Positions 16,712 to 24,552 of a stretch of 32,486 nt of DNA are shown here, piece by piece; position 1 is the first letter of the stretch, and the number at the start of each line of letters is the position of its first letter. Source of the DNA: an uncultured Spirochaetaceae bacterium. Lineage in GTDB: Bacteria; Spirochaetota; Spirochaetia; Treponematales; Treponemataceae. The stretch covers positions 1-32,486 of the forward strand of contig CADBRT010000145.1 in the NCBI GenBank assembly GCA_902797055.1, written 5' to 3'. Position numbers and translations under genes: made by a program. A model generated the notes under the pieces. It was not told where the DNA came from. It searched no databases and saw only the letters and a list, made by a program, of their open reading frames with translations.

Positions 16712-17248
16712 ATGGAACTCAAAGGCTCAAAAACAGAAAAGAACCTGTGGACGGCATTTGCCGGGGAATCAGAGGCAAGAAACAAGTACAACTGGTTTGC
16801 AAGCCGTGCCCGTAAAGATGGCTTTGTTCAGATCGCGAATCTGTTTGATGAAACTGCAGAAAATGAAAAGGAACATGCAAAGATTTGGTTCAAGCTTTTG
16901 AACAATGGCATTCCGGATACTGCAGAAAACCTCAAGGCTGCTGCTCAGGGTGAAAACTATGAGTGGACGGACATGTATGACGGGTTTGCCAAGACAGCGA
17001 AGGAAGAAGGCTTTGATGATATTGCACGGCTCTTTGAGGGTGTTGCTGCTATTGAAAAAGCGCATGAGGAACGCTTCCGCGCTCTGTTGGACAACGTGAC
17101 GAAAGAACGCGTGTTCAGCAAGGACGGTGACGTTATTTGGCAGTGCTCCAACTGCGGACACATCTGTGTCGGTAAAAAGGCTCCTGATGTCTGTCCTGTC
17201 TGCAACCATCCTCAGTCATATTTCCAGGTCAAGGCAGAAAACTACTGA
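16712..17248 (+). CDS. rbr: Rubrerythrin
   Basis: The 178-residue protein has an erythrin-like four-helix di-iron domain with ESEARNKY and ENEKEHAK in the first pair of helices and [18 protein letters not shown] in the second. A C-terminal rubredoxin domain follows, WQCSNCGHI and [12 protein letters not shown], giving the CxxC...CxxC iron site. Rubrerythrin reduces hydrogen peroxide to water in anaerobes, using electrons from NADH through rubredoxin or another reductase. The cytoplasmic location and anaerobic lifestyle fit the rest of the window. A strong AAGGAGA Shine-Dalgarno lies 7 bases before the ATG. It converges with the next gene, and the two stop codons overlap by 7 bases. Confidence 0.95.
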   Translation: MELKGSKTEKNLWTAFAGESEARNKYNWFASRARKDGFVQIANLFDETAENEKEHAKIWFKLLNNGIPDTAENLKAAAQGENYEWTDMYDGFAKTAKEEGFDDIARLFEGVAAIEKAHEERFRALLDNVTKERVFSKDGDVIWQCSNCGHICVGKKAPDVCPVCNHPQSYFQVKAENY

Positions 17249-17703
17249 TTTTCATTTTTGGGGATTTTGACCCACCGTTCATCGAAGACCTGCCAACTCT
17301 TGCCTCCTGAAGTTTCTTTCTGCTCCAGGCGGGCCAGGCGGAAAACTCTTTGAGGCAGTGGGAATCCTTCTGCCTGAATGGGCAGATGACATAGTGCATG
17401 CCGCGCCTTTGCAAACACAATGCGAAGGGTGCGGCATGTTCCGTTTAAAAGCTCCAGCTGAACGGGAAAATAACAGGTTTTATCCTTTTCATCGAGTGCA
17501 ATCTGTTCTATTGTGCAGGAACAGGTTGTCTGGGAATTTGTGTCTTCTCCGGCGTCATCTTCCGGAAAATATGCATAGAGTGGGAATTCCGGGAAAATCC
17601 AGTTTTCAGTGCTGTCAGTTTTTTTATTGTATTCGGCTATATACAAGTGTGCGGCCTGGGCGAGCGCAAAAGCGGTGTCTTTGTTGGGCATAAAAACTGT
17701 CAT
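17242..17703 (-). CDS. Hypothetical protein
   Basis: The 153-residue soluble protein starts [28 protein letters not shown]. It has an acidic middle, a CSC motif ([13 protein letters not shown]) and a basic C-terminal end ([14 protein letters not shown]). I do not recognise it. The frame is open up to 17916, but that would overlap the start of the divergent membrane protein by about 170 bases. ATG 17703 (or 17691, M5) sits just after a TACACT -10 element at 17713-17718, so I use 17703. It shares a promoter region of 49 bases with the divergent gene at 17753, and converges with rubrerythrin. Confidence 0.65.
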   Translation of the reverse strand: MTVFMPNKDTAFALAQAAHLYIAEYNKKTDSTENWIFPEFPLYAYFPEDDAGEDTNSQTTCSCTIEQIALDEKDKTCYFPVQLELLNGTCRTLRIVFAKARHALCHLPIQAEGFPLPQRVFRLARLEQKETSGGKSWQVFDERWVKIPKNENQ

Positions 17704-17712
17704 AACACGCAG

Positions 17713-17745
17713 AGTGTAGAATAAAACAGCGAAAAAGTGTAGTAT
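17713..17745. promoter_or_regulatory. Compact divergent promoter region
   Basis: On the minus strand TACACT (17713-17718) ends 9 bases before ATG 17703. On the plus strand TAGTAT (17740-17745) ends 7 bases before ATG 17753. Both -35 elements are poor; the expected plus-strand -35 would fall on the minus-strand -10. TACACT recurs on the minus strand 23 bases upstream. The layout matches the two better interlocked promoter pairs in the window. Confidence 0.4.
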
Positions 17746-17752
17746 GCAGGGC

Positions 17753-19534
17753 ATGAACCGTGGTGTAGCAGTCGTTTTTTTTGTCATCCTTTCACTCATT
17801 TTACTTTTGGGTGCTTCGTATTTTACGGTTGAGCGTTTTTTTACAACCACAACACCGATAGGCATGGACGGTGAAAGTTTTATCGCATTGAACCAGACAT
17901 CTGCACGTGCCCGCATTTCAAATCCGAAAAAAAATGCTTCCCTGTATTTTCATTTCACTGCAAACCAACGGGCGAAACTGGAGCGTTTAATCCATGCAAA
18001 AGGCGGGGCGTCAGTGCTTGCGACCATAGAAATGCTGGAAGATGAAAAGAAAGAGTTTTCTGTTGACGATTCTGCCTTTGAATTCGGTCTGCTTTATGAC
18101 CGCGGGACTCCTGACAAGCCGGAAGTTGCACCCGGCAGGCACATTGTGTCCGGCGAGTTTTCGGCATTGAAATCACAGGGTACACCGGTGTTTTCCATTT
18201 TGCTGTGTGTATTTGACGGTGAAGAACTTCCTTCCGGTTTTTTTATGCACGGACTTTACCCGTACGCTATAACCGATGTTAAATTTTCAGATATCCGCGT
18301 CGGTTATGATGTAAGCGGACCGGTTCCGCTCTATGCCTTTCACAGCGGAGGCGGCGACATTCCTGATTTGCGCCGTGCCAGTTACGATTTCACTTCCTGC
18401 GCTCCGTTTTTTCCTGCTTCAAATTCGTCACGCGGGGTATTCCCGAAGATAACGGTTTCCCTCAAACCGACAGCTGATATCGGCACGTGGGATGCCCAGA
18501 AGAAACTGGTGTTCCACTACAGCGGACAGGAGCTGACATTGCGCCGCTCATTAAGCCAACACACAGTGACGCTTCAGCTTTCCGCTATGGATGTTCCCTA
18601 CGGTGCACTGGATTTCGGACTGTCCGATGATGTCTGCGCCATGATGCTTACGCCGAATCATGCTTCTGACTATGCCGCTGTACAGAACCGGGTGCTGAAA
18701 CCATTTGTTGCGGATTTAGGGTTGGCGTTGACATGGCCTAAAAGCAGATGGCGCTCTGCTGATTTTGAGTTGTTTGAATGGGAGGCGGTGCCTCATGTCC
18801 TTGTGTTCGATTTTGCAGACTATGAAACGCAAAGTCTGTATCTGACACGTCTTGCCTATTTCGTTGAAAAAGCCGGCTACAAGGGGAAACTGGTGAGCGA
18901 TGAGTTTGCCCGGATGAATCACGGATACAATGCCCATGATTACCGCGATCAGTCACTTGCCGATTTCTTTACCAAAGCAAGTGTCGATCATTTTAAGCTG
19001 AACGCACAGGAATATCTGTTGCGCGATATTCTTCTGCAAAACGGAGTGATTGTCGATAACGGTGACGGAACATACCGCGCAGGGCTGGGGGCGGTCATTT
19101 CCATTTCGCGTGAATCTGCTGACTATCTGCGGAGACAACTGCTGGCTCACGAGAGTTGGCACGGTATTTTCTTTACGGATGAGTCCTTCCGCAATGAGGT
19201 TTCTTCACTGTATCAGAATTTTGATAAGACGAGCATGGAGTTTATCAAAGTGTATTGGGAAACCCAGAATGGACTTGGATACGACAGGACTGATGAATAT
19301 CTGATGAGGAACGAGTTCATGGCATACATAATGCAGCAGCCGCTTTCTGAAATCGGGAAATATTTTGTTGGACTTGCAAACCGCAAATCTGTTAATGAAA
19401 TAGAAGGAGACCTGGCGGCATACATTCGGCAGACAAGGGGAAGTGCATTTGCAGGGGCAGGAGAAGCCCTCAACCGCTGGGCGTTTGAACACTACGGGCT
19501 TGCCGCCGGACGCGTGCAATTGATTTCAAAGTGA
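17753..19534 (+). CDS. Membrane-anchored protein with HExxH motif (possible metallopeptidase)
   Basis: The 593-residue protein has an N-terminal signal anchor (residues 4-24, VAVVFFVILSLILLLG) and a large extracytoplasmic part. It is beta-rich for about 350 residues, then alpha-rich. Near residues 466-470 it has HESWH (LLAHESWHGIFF), a canonical zinc HExxH, and about 50 residues later NEFMAYIMQQ, with Glu521 well placed as the third gluzincin ligand. I do not recognise the family. The metallopeptidase idea is inferred from motif and spacing. An upstream ATG at 17744 would overlap the -10 element, so I use 17753; CAGGG just before it is too close to act as a Shine-Dalgarno. An M48 peptidase, also secreted, follows 22 bases later. 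Confidence 0.7.
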   Translation: MNRGVAVVFFVILSLILLLGASYFTVERFFTTTTPIGMDGESFIALNQTSARARISNPKKNASLYFHFTANQRAKLERLIHAKGGASVLATIEMLEDEKKEFSVDDSAFEFGLLYDRGTPDKPEVAPGRHIVSGEFSALKSQGTPVFSILLCVFDGEELPSGFFMHGLYPYAITDVKFSDIRVGYDVSGPVPLYAFHSGGGDIPDLRRASYDFTSCAPFFPASNSSRGVFPKITVSLKPTADIGTWDAQKKLVFHYSGQELTLRRSLSQHTVTLQLSAMDVPYGALDFGLSDDVCAMMLTPNHASDYAAVQNRVLKPFVADLGLALTWPKSRWRSADFELFEWEAVPHVLVFDFADYETQSLYLTRLAYFVEKAGYKGKLVSDEFARMNHGYNAHDYRDQSLADFFTKASVDHFKLNAQEYLLRDILLQNGVIVDNGDGTYRAGLGAVISISRESADYLRRQLLAHESWHGIFFTDESFRNEVSSLYQNFDKTSMEFIKVYWETQNGLGYDRTDEYLMRNEFMAYIMQQPLSEIGKYFVGLANRKSVNEIEGDLAAYIRQTRGSAFAGAGEALNRWAFEHYGLAAGRVQLISK

Positions 19535-19549
19535 TGAATTCGCTATCAT
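19520..19549 (+). promoter_or_regulatory. Sigma70-like promoter of the M48 peptidase gene, leaderless
   Basis: TTGATT (19520-19525), 18 bases, TATCAT (19544-19549), overlapping the end of the upstream gene. The -10 ends 7 bases before ATG 19557. The in-frame ATG at 19548 lies inside the -10, which supports 19557 as the start. Confidence 0.6.
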
Positions 19550-19556
19550 GGTGAGT

Positions 19557-20417
19557 ATGAAACGACTTCAAAAATTCATCTATGCTTTTCTTTTTGCATC
19601 GGCTTTGTCCGTTACTGTTCTGTCTCCCTCAGCCTCCGCAAAAGGTTTTTTGAGCAGGCTTTTCGGAAAGTCAAGCACAACATCAAGCGGCAGTGTCGGT
19701 GCTGACCGCGAACAGCTGATGCTGGTTTCTGCCGAAGACATGAACAAATCTGCAAATGAACAGTATGCACAGGTTCTGAGTGAGGCAAAGACAGCGGGTA
19801 CATTGAACACTGATACCAACGTGTACAATCGGGTCAACACAATCGCACAGAAACTCATTGCACAAGCCGGTGTTTTCCGCTCTGACGCAAAGGACTGGGA
19901 TTGGCAGGTAAACGTAATCAAAGATGACACCGTGAATGCCTGGTGCATGCCGGGCGGAAAGATTGTCGTCTATACGGGCATTATCGACTCACTTTCCCTT
20001 ACCGATGGAGAACTCGCTGCTGTTATGGGGCACGAGATTTCCCATGCCTTGAAGGAACACAGCCGTGAACAGGCGAGCAAGCAGTACGTCCAGCAGACGG
20101 GAATCGCGGTTGTTTCGAAAGTCGCCGGCATAAGCGAAACCGGACAGAATGTCCTCGCGCTCGGCATGCAGTACGGTATGACGCTGCCATTCAGCCGGGA
20201 CTGTGAAACAGAGGCGGACAATATGGGAACCGAACTTATGGCTCGTGCCGGATATGACCCGCACGAAGCAATCAATGTTTGGAATAAGATGAACAAGCTT
20301 TCAGGGGCTTCCGTCCCTGAAATCCTTTCAACCCATCCTTCAAACAACACCCGAATAAAGAATCTGACGACGATTGCAGAGAAGGTGTATCCGCTGTACC
20401 AAGCGGCAGTCAAATAA
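19557..20417 (+). CDS. Secreted M48 family zinc metallopeptidase
   Basis: The 286-residue protein has a signal peptide (KRLQKFIYAFLFASALSVTVLSPSASA) with likely cleavage after ASA near residue 28. The catalytic part has NAWCMPGGKIVVYTGI, the zinc motif HEISH (His159, Glu160, His163) and the third ligand Glu219 in CETEADNMG. The C-terminal region contains the LSTHPSNNTRIKNL motif of the BepA/LoiP/YggG branch (M48C). These periplasmic enzymes degrade or check misfolded outer-membrane proteins. No lipobox cysteine is seen, unlike LoiP. It converges with the MBL-fold gene, four bases apart, with no clear terminator between. Confidence 0.92.
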   Translation: MKRLQKFIYAFLFASALSVTVLSPSASAKGFLSRLFGKSSTTSSGSVGADREQLMLVSAEDMNKSANEQYAQVLSEAKTAGTLNTDTNVYNRVNTIAQKLIAQAGVFRSDAKDWDWQVNVIKDDTVNAWCMPGGKIVVYTGIIDSLSLTDGELAAVMGHEISHALKEHSREQASKQYVQQTGIAVVSKVAGISETGQNVLALGMQYGMTLPFSRDCETEADNMGTELMARAGYDPHEAINVWNKMNKLSGASVPEILSTHPSNNTRIKNLTTIAEKVYPLYQAAVK

Positions 20418-20421
20418 GCTT

Positions 20422-21003
20422 TTAAAACCGTTCCATGTCCGTCATGTCCAGGTTGTACTGTTTTTCAGATTCAACCGTGCTTGGCGGACCGTGTCCCGGC
20501 ATGATGACCATTATGTCGGTTTGGGAGAACACTTTTTCCTGAATTTTTTCCATCAAAAGTTTCCTGGAGTATTTGTTGGATGTTTCACCGATGATTCCTG
20601 ACGTGATGGTGTCTCCGGTAAAAAGCACGTTGCCAATCTTATATACCATGCTGTCTGCGCTGTGTCCCGGTACGGAGTAGTACTCCACATCCATACCGGC
20701 AACGCGTATGCGTCCGTCCCCTCGGAGCACAACGGTCTGATTGCCTGCTACATCGTAGTCCGCCGCGTAAACATCGGGTGAATATATTTTCTTGAGCGTA
20801 GCAAGCCCCTTTACATGGTTCGTGTGGTTGTGGGTTACCAGTACGGTTGTCAGCTTGTACGGTCCTGCCTCAATCTGGTTTATCAGCTCTTTGTTTATTT
20901 TCGCAGGGTCGACTATCAAAGCTTCCATTACGGAGGGGTCATCGTTTATGATGACATATCCGTTTGTAAACTCTTCGATGCTCAAGTGGAAGTATATTTT
21001 CAT
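20422..21003 (-). CDS. Metallo-beta-lactamase-fold hydrolase with altered metal motif
   Basis: The 193-residue protein is a short glyoxalase-II-like MBL-fold hydrolase: VDPAK, THNHTNHVKGL (58-63), VPGHSADSM (His114), LFTGDTI (Asp131) and MPGHGPPST (His171). The canonical HxHxDH is HNHTNH here: Asn62 replaces the aspartate that binds the second zinc. This could leave a single metal site or change specificity. Substrate is unknown; thioester hydrolysis would be the default guess from family. Its ATG overlaps the TGA of the pentapeptide gene (ATGA at 21000-21003), and a GAGGAG lies about 12 bases upstream inside that gene. Translation of the two is therefore coupled. Confidence 0.85.
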   Translation of the reverse strand: MKIYFHLSIEEFTNGYVIINDDPSVMEALIVDPAKINKELINQIEAGPYKLTTVLVTHNHTNHVKGLATLKKIYSPDVYAADYDVAGNQTVVLRGDGRIRVAGMDVEYYSVPGHSADSMVYKIGNVLFTGDTITSGIIGETSNKYSRKLLMEKIQEKVFSQTDIMVIMPGHGPPSTVESEKQYNLDMTDMERF

Positions 21004-21680
21004 AGGAGTGTCGTCTCCTCATCTTCGGTGAAGTTTTCTGAAAAGTCTCCCATCAAGCCGCCTTTATTTCTGTCGATGAGTGCTTCCCTTGTATTTGAAA
21101 GCTTGAACGAAACTCCGTCTCTCATGGAACTGTAGAACACTGTTTTTTTCAGGTTGCAGTTAGTCATCGAAGTGTTTATGAGCACGGCTTTGATAAACCG
21201 GGTGTTGTACAAATCGCTGTCATCAAAACTGCTTTGGTAGGCGGTTATGCCGTTGAAGTTGTTGTGAATCAAATCGCTTTCGGTAAAGAGCGCATGTACG
21301 AACTTGGAACCGGAAAAGGAAGAGAACTGGACGTTGCTTTTTATGAGATTGCAGTCAGTCATGGTTGAAAAATCGAACATACACATTCTCGCCCTCATGT
21401 TTATGGCACGTGTGTTTGTAAAGATGCAGTGCTGGAGATTGCAGCCGTAGAATTTTTTTCCACTCAAATCCAAGTCTGAGACTGTTATGCCGGAAGCGTT
21501 CAATCCCACGATTTTTTCATGGGAAAGAATATAGTTCCTCATCTTGTAAAGGATTTCTTCGGCATCTTTCTGGTGTTCCAGACAAAACCCCGGTGCTTCG
21601 CTCAGATTTCCGGAAGAATCGAACGAAGAAAGGGCTTGTTTGCGGCAGCCCGGGTACATACATGGATTGAAAGCGTACAT
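21000..21680 (-). CDS. Pentapeptide-repeat protein with N-terminal Cys/His cluster
   Basis: The 226-residue protein begins with CMYPGCRKQ, followed by FCLEHQ, a C-x4-C ... C-x2-H pattern that could bind zinc. From about residue 60 it has degenerate pentapeptide repeats, A/C/S-(D/N)-(L/F)-x-x (DLDLSGKKF, CNLQHCIF, CNLIKSNVQF, SDLIHNNF, SDLYNTRF, CNLKKTVF), forming a right-handed quadrilateral helix. Function is unknown; such proteins range from gyrase protection to scaffolds. The frame is open to 21716, but a TTGACT/TAAAGT promoter ends 7 bases before ATG 21680, so I start there. It is translationally coupled to the MBL-fold gene and divergent from murI. Confidence 0.8.
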   Translation of the reverse strand: MYAFNPCMYPGCRKQALSSFDSSGNLSEAPGFCLEHQKDAEEILYKMRNYILSHEKIVGLNASGITVSDLDLSGKKFYGCNLQHCIFTNTRAINMRARMCMFDFSTMTDCNLIKSNVQFSSFSGSKFVHALFTESDLIHNNFNGITAYQSSFDDSDLYNTRFIKAVLINTSMTNCNLKKTVFYSSMRDGVSFKLSNTREALIDRNKGGLMGDFSENFTEDEETTLL

Positions 21681-21687
21681 GACTCCT

Positions 21688-21716
21688 ACTTTAAGGTATT
21701 GCATACGATTAGTCAA
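21688..21716 (-). promoter_or_regulatory. Sigma70-like promoter of the pentapeptide gene, leaderless
   Basis: Minus strand TTGACT (21711-21716), 17 bases, TAAAGT (21688-21693), ending 7 bases before ATG 21680. AGGAG is present in those 7 bases but only 2 bases from the ATG, too close to be a normal Shine-Dalgarno. The site interlocks with the murI promoter. Confidence 0.65.
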
Positions 21717-21727
21717 ATGGATAAAAT
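21699..21727 (+). promoter_or_regulatory. Sigma70-like promoter of murI, nearly leaderless
   Basis: TTGCAT (21699-21704), 17 bases, TAAAAT (21722-21727), ending 9 bases before ATG 21737. Its -35 lies inside the spacer of the opposite promoter, and the opposite -35 lies inside its spacer. Confidence 0.65.
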
Positions 21728-21736
21728 TGGATTCCT

Positions 21737-22567
21737 ATGGTTTCACGGGTAGACTTTGCATTTATGGACAGCGGGACGGGAGGCATCCCGTATATGATGG
21801 AGTTGAAGAAAAAGTCTCCGTCATCGCGCTGTGTTTACCTTGGCGATACGGCTCATTTTCCCTACGGCGAAAAAACGCCGGAGCAGGTTGAGCGCTCTGC
21901 AGCAGAAACCATTCGAAAAATTGTAGCGAAATGGAATCCTGGTGCACTGGTCATCGCCTGCAATACCATAAGCGTAACGGCGCTGGACGGGCTTCGCAGG
22001 CAGTTTCCGTCTTTGCCGATTGTCGGTACGGTTCCTGCCATACGTCTTGCAGCCCGAATGACACGGAACAAAAGAATCGGGCTTTTGGCGACAAATGCGA
22101 CTGTTCGACATCCGTACTGCAAACGTTTGATCCAGTCATTCGCTTCTGACTGTACTGTGTACAGCCGGGGAGACCCGGATCTTGTGGCATTTGTGGAACA
22201 CGATTTGTTCACCGCGACTGCAGAAGACAGGCGGGCTGCTGTAACACCTGCGCTTGATTATTTTGAGTCGAATGACTGCGATACGATTATTTTAGGCTGT
22301 ACCCATTTTACCCATATTGCACAGGATATTCAGAACGCTGTGCCGGAAGGGGTGAGTGTCATCGACAGTCGCGACGGGGTTGCCAATCAGGCGCTGCGTG
22401 TTTGTCCGGTGATTGGAACCGAATCGGGAAATGATATGGAAAGAGGTGCCAAATCCCTGCCGCCCGACACTGGATTTTATGTTACCGCTTTGCGGTCTGA
22501 AAAGGACAGCGGGGAGTATCAGAAACTCTCCTCTCATTTCAGAATTCCGTGGTGCGGTGTCTTATGA
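21737..22567 (+). CDS. murI: Glutamate racemase
   Basis: The 276-residue cytoplasmic enzyme interconverts L- and D-glutamate for peptidoglycan. It shows the MurI landmarks FMDSGTGGIP (Asp11), YLGDTAHFPYGEK, the two catalytic cysteines Cys75 (VIACNTIS) and Cys188 (LGCTHFTH), and the following His190. Length is typical. The start is fixed by a promoter whose -10 ends 9 bases before the ATG, leaving no Shine-Dalgarno. It converges with the FMN-oxidase-like gene, the stop codons overlapping by 6 bases. Confidence 0.93.
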   Translation: MVSRVDFAFMDSGTGGIPYMMELKKKSPSSRCVYLGDTAHFPYGEKTPEQVERSAAETIRKIVAKWNPGALVIACNTISVTALDGLRRQFPSLPIVGTVPAIRLAARMTRNKRIGLLATNATVRHPYCKRLIQSFASDCTVYSRGDPDLVAFVEHDLFTATAEDRRAAVTPALDYFESNDCDTIILGCTHFTHIAQDIQNAVPEGVSVIDSRDGVANQALRVCPVIGTESGNDMERGAKSLPPDTGFYVTALRSEKDSGEYQKLSSHFRIPWCGVL

Positions 22568-23428
22568 TTGGTGCTGTTTCTGATATTCCTTACAGACTTC
22601 CGTAATAAAGGGACGTGCCTTTAGAATTGTTGTGACGCCGTAAGAAGCTGCTTTTGCGGCATCGCTATCTGTTCGTATGCCGCCGTCAATCCACAGTTCC
22701 CCGCAGTTCTGTCGAAGAATTTCTGCATTCTGCTCTAAAAAGTGGGCAGTGCTGCCGATTCTGTTTTCCACCCGTCCGCCGTGGTTTGAGATATATACGA
22801 TGTCAGGCTTTACTTCTTTTACAACAGCTATATCGTCATCGGTAAATATTCCCTTGATAGCAAACTGCAGTCCTTTTCCATTGAAGCGCTGCTTTAACTG
22901 TGAAAGTTTTGAGGCATCCTTCTTTTCCAAATGAACAAGATTGCGCATGGTGATGATGTTGTAGGCGTCGATGTCAATGCCGCCGATTTCTGAAACGCCG
23001 TCTGCCCAGTCGATCCGCTCAAATATCTTGTCATTGGGGTAGGGTTTTATGAAGACTGCAGCCTTTATGCCGGGATGTGTAGTTTGTACTTCCTTTACAG
23101 CCGCAATGCCGTATTGCAGCTTAAAGTCAGGAGTTCCGTCTCCGATAGACAGTTTAACTCCTGCATCCGCGCAGTGGCGGATAAGGTCAAAGTAAAACTG
23201 TTTTTCATCAGGATATCCGACATTTTCAACGGCTCCGGTGATAGGAGCCAGTCTTGTGTCTGTATGAGTTGCGGTGTGTGTTCCATCAGGAATTTGTTTC
23301 CAGGCTTCGCAGTTCAATATGAAGTTCCGGCTTGCATTCCAGCCTCCCATGCCAGGCATCTGCCCGACACAGCCATATCCGTCGCATACATCACAAAAAT
23401 GACAATTAAAAGATAGTTTGTCGTTCAC
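22562..23428 (-). CDS. FMN-dependent alpha-hydroxy-acid oxidase/dehydrogenase family protein
   Basis: The 288-residue protein has an N-terminal Cys cluster (CHFCDVCDGYGC, about residues 9-20) followed by MPGMGG. It then has a TIM barrel of the FMN_dh type: FIKPYPNDK, ISNHGGRVENR and DGGIRTDSDAAKAASYG with ARPFI at the phosphate site. Anaerobe members with this Cys-rich opening are annotated as alpha-hydroxy-acid (lactate) oxidising proteins. The true substrate is unknown, and the Cys cluster could hold iron-sulfur. The GTG start is 2 bases after the pfk stop, with GGAG 8 bases upstream inside pfk, so the genes are translationally coupled. Confidence 0.8.
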   Translation of the reverse strand: MNDKLSFNCHFCDVCDGYGCVGQMPGMGGWNASRNFILNCEAWKQIPDGTHTATHTDTRLAPITGAVENVGYPDEKQFYFDLIRHCADAGVKLSIGDGTPDFKLQYGIAAVKEVQTTHPGIKAAVFIKPYPNDKIFERIDWADGVSEIGGIDIDAYNIITMRNLVHLEKKDASKLSQLKQRFNGKGLQFAIKGIFTDDDIAVVKEVKPDIVYISNHGGRVENRIGSTAHFLEQNAEILRQNCGELWIDGGIRTDSDAAKAASYGVTTILKARPFITEVCKEYQKQHQS

Positions 23429-23430
23429 AA

Positions 23431-24516
23431 TCAGTCTCCAAGCCCGGTGCCCAGTTCCCGTGCAGTTTGAATCATGGGGTCATCGAGCGGAATATTTTTT
23501 ACTTTGCCTGCAATTTCTTCTAGCGGTACTCCGACTATTTTACCGTTCTGAACAGCAACTAATTTACCGAAGTCACCCTCTGAAAGAAAATGTGCCGCAG
23601 CCGTACCGTACTGTGTTGCAAGAATCCTGTCGTAAGGAGTAGGGGTGCCGCCGCGCTGCAGGTAGCCGAGTACGGTTACGCGGGATTCCAATCTCGTCGC
23701 AGTTTCCAGTTCATGGGCAACTCTGTACGCTATGGAATACGGCATTGCGGCCCGTGCTTTTTTCAGTTCTTTCTTCGTAAGCATGGCTTCCGCTTTGTTT
23801 TTTGCGCCTTCTGCAACAACTATGATTGAAAAATTTTTACCGGCATCCCGCCGCTCCATAATTTTTTCGGCGACGGAACGTATATCGTATGGAATTTCCG
23901 GTATGAGAATGACATCCCCGCCGCCTGCAATGCCGGAGTACAGTCCCAGCCAACCGGCTTTATGCCCCATGACTTCAATGACCATGAGACGGCTGTGGCT
24001 GTGTGCGGTCGTATGCAGTCGGTCGATGGCATCCGTCGCAACATCCAGCGCGGTATGGAAGCCGAAGGTCATGTCTGTTTTTACAATGTCGTTGTCTATG
24101 GTTTTCGGAAGCCCGATGACGTTGAGCCCTTCTTTTGCCAAAAGGCTTGCAGTTGTATTTGTTCCGTTGCCGCCGATACAGACAAGGGCGTCAAGCTTCC
24201 ATTTTTTGTAGTTTTGTTTTATGGCTTCGACCGGTAACAATCCTGTTGCTGAATCCGGAACCGGGTTTTTGAACGGCTTGTCACGTGACGTTCCCAGAAT
24301 AGTCCCTCCGGTGGAAAGGAGTCCTACAAGGTCGTCGGACAGCAGAGGAAACATATCCCCGGAGACTAACCCGCGGTATCCGTTGCGGATGCCGATGGCA
24401 TTCATACCGTATCTGATTTTCGCTGTGCGGCACACCGCACGGATGGCGGCGTTCAATCCGGGTGCGTCACCGCCGCTTGTAAGAATGCCGAATGTTTTTA
24501 CTGTAGAGTCAGCCAT
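23431..24516 (-). CDS. pfkA: 6-phosphofructokinase (GGNG subtype)
   Basis: The 361-residue enzyme phosphorylates fructose 6-phosphate in glycolysis. It has FGILTSGGDAPGLNA at the phosphoryl-donor loop, STGGTILGTSR, CIGGNGTNTTA, the catalytic PKTIDND and VEVMGHKAGWLGL. Where ATP-type PFKs read GGDGS and pyrophosphate types GGDDS, this reads GGNGT. The glycine argues for ATP rather than pyrophosphate, while PKTIDND (Lys) is typical of the pyrophosphate and mixed-substrate groups. I recall the same combination in a PFK subgroup of Clostridia and Bacteroidetes, so donor use should be left open. A TATAAT ends 6 bases before the ATG, so the mRNA looks leaderless. It leads a unit with the FMN-dependent oxidase relative. 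Confidence 0.92.
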   Translation of the reverse strand: MADSTVKTFGILTSGGDAPGLNAAIRAVCRTAKIRYGMNAIGIRNGYRGLVSGDMFPLLSDDLVGLLSTGGTILGTSRDKPFKNPVPDSATGLLPVEAIKQNYKKWKLDALVCIGGNGTNTTASLLAKEGLNVIGLPKTIDNDIVKTDMTFGFHTALDVATDAIDRLHTTAHSHSRLMVIEVMGHKAGWLGLYSGIAGGGDVILIPEIPYDIRSVAEKIMERRDAGKNFSIIVVAEGAKNKAEAMLTKKELKKARAAMPYSIAYRVAHELETATRLESRVTVLGYLQRGGTPTPYDRILATQYGTAAAHFLSEGDFGKLVAVQNGKIVGVPLEEIAGKVKNIPLDDPMIQTARELGTGLGD

Positions 24517-24522
24517 GAATGC

Positions 24523-24551
24523 ATTATAACAGAGGAAAGATATAAAAGCAA
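24523..24551 (-). promoter_or_regulatory. Sigma70-like promoter of pfkA, leaderless
   Basis: Minus strand TTGCTT (24546-24551), 17 bases, perfect TATAAT (24523-24528), ending 6 bases before ATG 24516. There is no place for a Shine-Dalgarno. Confidence 0.75.
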
Positions 24552-24552
24552 C

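Noticed and set aside
17704-17916. Longer N-terminus for the hypothetical gene at 17242-17703
   Set aside because: It would overlap the signal anchor of the divergent gene, and TACACT at 17713-17718 fits transcription starting close to 17703.
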